From DOZZ01 sp963792655 (lineage in GTDB: Bacteria > Acidobacteriota > Terriglobia > Bryobacterales > Bryobacteraceae), in the NCBI GenBank assembly GCA_963792655.1, contig CAWBWU010000001.1, positions 1-64,000 of the forward strand: a stretch of DNA of 64,000 nt. Direction: 5' to 3'. A program made the translations under genes and the position numbers. This document shows, piece after piece, positions 62,292-64,000 of this stretch; the stretch's first letter is position 1, and each line of letters opens with the position of its first letter. Under the pieces are notes generated by a model. That model made no database searches. It was not told the origin of the DNA and saw nothing but the letters and a program-made list of their open reading frames with translations.

Positions 62292-63754
62292 CGGCTGCCG
62301 ATCTCGTAGCACTGCATCGAAAAACCCGCCTGAGTCCATTCGCGTACCAGATGTGCGTTCAGTATTCGTTCCACATCGTGGCCGGAAGCTTGCGGATGGT
62401 ATCCGTAAAAGCGTTGAACAAAGCTACCGCCGGCTCTGCTTCCAAATAGATCTAGTGGATCCCAGAGAACGTTGTAATAGATCAGCATACGCGCGCCGCT
62501 GCCCTGTAAGCTCTCGATACTTCGCGGCGTGAAGTCGCTCACTTCTTTTACTTTGAGCGCGTGACTCACGAAGCCAAACTCAGGACGCCGCAACGCCCCA
62601 CCCATCGGAAAGCTGGTCGCGATGGTGTCGTGCGGGAAAGTCTGTTCGGCGAATTGTGCTGCTTGTAGTTCGAGGTTTACGAACGCCGTCCACGCCAGGT
62701 TGTTCTCCAACGGAAACGGGTAAGGCGGATTGATAAAGATTCCCGCCAGCAGTAAGGCTACAAACGCAGCTGCGCCAACTGTCCTGAACGGGCGGGCCAA
62801 ATGGCCGAGCGCAGTCGCGAACGCCGCGAACGCGAGCGGGAAGACCGGCAGCAGATAACGGTCGAGCACCGCGCCGCCGGCAATCGAGATTACGACAACA
62901 TGAGCAGCCGTCAAGAGAGCTGCGACACGCCAGGCACGCGTCTGAAAAATCCCTGCGCGTCGCACAAACACCAGCGCCGCGAGTCCGATTACATTGCCGT
63001 TGGCAACGAAGAGAAAGTAAAACCGGCGGAGTATCGCCAATGCCAGACGAACCGGATGCAACGGATAGTAGACGTTGTACTCAGTGAACTCAGCGTTCCC
63101 GAACCAGTGCCCCGTGGATTTGTGTAACAGAACGAGCCACGAGAACAGTGCCGGAACCGGTAGCAAAAACCACGTGCAGTCTCGCCAGCGCCGCTCTTTC
63201 GCGAGCCATACAGAAAACACAACGGGAGCCACGATGCCTGTCTCTTTCACCAGCACCAACGCAACACAAACCAGGGCGCTAAGTACGATGCGTTCTTTGA
63301 TGAAGAGCCAGAACGCGAGTGCGAAAAGTACCATCGCCGGCATATCTAACTGCGCCATCATCGCCTGAGAGAAAAAGAGAGGATGCAGGGCGAGTAACCC
63401 GGCGGCGCAGAGGCCCGCGCCGGGCATCTCGCTTCCCGCTAAATCTTGAGTAACAAGAAAAGTGAGAACCAACCCGGCGGCGGCGAGCATCAACATAGCG
63501 ATACGCGTCGCGGCAACAGAGTACCCGAAGATAGACCATACGCCGGTTAAGAACGCCATTAGCCCGGGCGGGTGAACGTTCGGGATAGTGGAGTAAGGGA
63601 TCAGCGCGCCTGAATGATAGAGGTCAAGCGAGGCCGGAACAAATTGCCCCATTTCATCCCAAAAGTACGGAAGGTGAAAAAATGGGGCGTGAGTAGCAAG
63701 CAGAAATGCAACGGCGAGGAACCCCGCCGCGGCTATCTGCCGGCGGCTAACCAT
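62288..63754 (-). CDS. GT39-like membrane glycosyltransferase
   Basis: 488 residues with about ten to twelve TM helices (AAAGFLAVAFLLATHAPFF, MLMLAAAGLVLTFLV, ALVCVALVLVKETGIVAPVVFSVWLA). FFHLPYFWDEMGQFVPASLDL has the first-loop acidic pair (WDEM) of the ArnT/PMT superfamily. Such enzymes move sugars from polyprenyl phosphates on the periplasmic face. Start ATG 63754, one base into the upstream stop (TAATG), so it is coupled to the DUF3467 gene. It overlaps the DUF3179 stop by 4 bases on the other strand. Confidence 0.82.
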   Translation of the reverse strand: MVSRRQIAAAGFLAVAFLLATHAPFFHLPYFWDEMGQFVPASLDLYHSGALIPYSTIPNVHPPGLMAFLTGVWSIFGYSVAATRIAMLMLAAAGLVLTFLVTQDLAGSEMPGAGLCAAGLLALHPLFFSQAMMAQLDMPAMVLFALAFWLFIKERIVLSALVCVALVLVKETGIVAPVVFSVWLAKERRWRDCTWFLLPVPALFSWLVLLHKSTGHWFGNAEFTEYNVYYPLHPVRLALAILRRFYFLFVANGNVIGLAALVFVRRAGIFQTRAWRVAALLTAAHVVVISIAGGAVLDRYLLPVFPLAFAAFATALGHLARPFRTVGAAAFVALLLAGIFINPPYPFPLENNLAWTAFVNLELQAAQFAEQTFPHDTIATSFPMGGALRRPEFGFVSHALKVKEVSDFTPRSIESLQGSGARMLIYYNVLWDPLDLFGSRAGGSFVQRFYGYHPQASGHDVERILNAHLVREWTQAGFSMQCYEIGSR

Positions 63755-64000
63755 TACTGAACGATCGCAGTACTGCCCTGGGGTTCCAGCCGGATCTCGC
63801 CAAACGCGGCTTCGTACTGGCTAATGTTCTGATTCAAAACATTCATCAACGCTTTTGCTTGCTGCGGGCTGATGTAGACACCCTGAAAGTTCTGGATCGA
63901 CACCGATTCCTGAGTCTGGTTGACCAGTCCGAATGACAGGAAGAAGTCCCACAAGCTGACCCGCACCTGGACACTGTTGGCGTAGTGCTCCCGGTATTCA
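63754..64000 (-). CDS. DUF3467 protein, 5' end outside the window
   Basis: The frame stays open to the window edge; the visible ~81 residues begin EYREHYANSVQVRVSLWDFFLSFGLV and continue IQNFQGVYISPQQAKALMNVLNQNISQYEAAFGEI, the whole core of DUF3467. The family is small (~90-110 residues), so only a few residues are missing. The GTG codon at 63966 within the domain is not the start. Function unknown; possibly a cytoplasmic dimer. Coupled to the glycosyltransferase downstream. Confidence 0.85.
   Translation of the reverse strand, partial: EYREHYANSVQVRVSLWDFFLSFGLVNQTQESVSIQNFQGVYISPQQAKALMNVLNQNISQYEAAFGEIRLEPQGSTAIVQ

Overview
The window looks like a chromosomal segment from an Acidobacteriota member close to Solibacter/Bryobacter (Bryobacterales). 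This is inferred from gene content: TIGR03437 'Solibacter-type' domains (two genes), a TIGR03118 protein, a cytochrome-type PSD1/DUF1592 gene paired with DUF1552, DUF1080, a PEP-CTERM protein, and long diderm envelope genes (BamA/TamA-like, TamB). GC is high, genes are dense, and ATGA or TGATG overlaps are common.

Layout. 1-7.7 kb is an accessory, decaying patch. It holds two REP-associated (RAYT/IS200-like) transposase genes, one of them broken, around an IS1182-family element; REP-like palindromes at three ends; a RelE-type toxin/antitoxin pair; a frameshifted hicBA module; a DUF1080/DoxX-like convergent pair; two unrecognised proteins; and a second hicBA remnant that forms a direct repeat with the first. 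7.6-23.7 kb holds secreted and peripheral metabolism genes: a WD40/intradiol dioxygenase pair, Uma2, a frameshifted esterase, an MFS exporter, a serine hydrolase, an alpha/beta hydrolase, the operon PSD1-DUF1552-ankyrin-YVTN propeller, and a PEP-CTERM protein with a candidate sigma-54 promoter. 23.8-29.7 kb is a polysaccharide cluster (frameshifted asnB, GT4, GT39-like, GT2). 30-35.7 kb carries PilZ, fabI, recG, an L,D-transpeptidase and an M23 peptidase.

35.7-42.3 kb has an SMP-30 lactonase, an orphan Cas6-like RNase gene coupled to an amidohydrolase, garD (galactarate dehydratase), and two glycosyltransferases. 42.4-52.6 kb has a VOC protein, a frameshifted FAD oxidoreductase, a frameshifted ThiF/MoeB-type enzyme, and the envelope operon TamA/BamA-like - SurA-N-like chaperone - TamB. 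52.8-58.8 kb has a GH2 and a GH1-like glycosidase and a glycosyltransferase fused to a UDP-galactopyranose-mutase-like FAD domain. 58.9-64 kb has a TIGR03118/TIGR03437/cupredoxin protein, a DUF3179 protein, a membrane glycosyltransferase and a truncated DUF3467 gene.

The most notable signal is the DUF3179 gene (61092-62291). Its reading frame is open for 399 residues except for one TGA exactly where the family has the first Cys of its Y-C-x-x-C motif. That TGA is followed by a strong hairpin with a GGTCT apical loop, as expected of a bacterial SECIS. It is a candidate selenoprotein. Several other genes carry single-nucleotide frameshifts, so decay or assembly error must be considered there; the DUF3179 case differs because the frame is kept.
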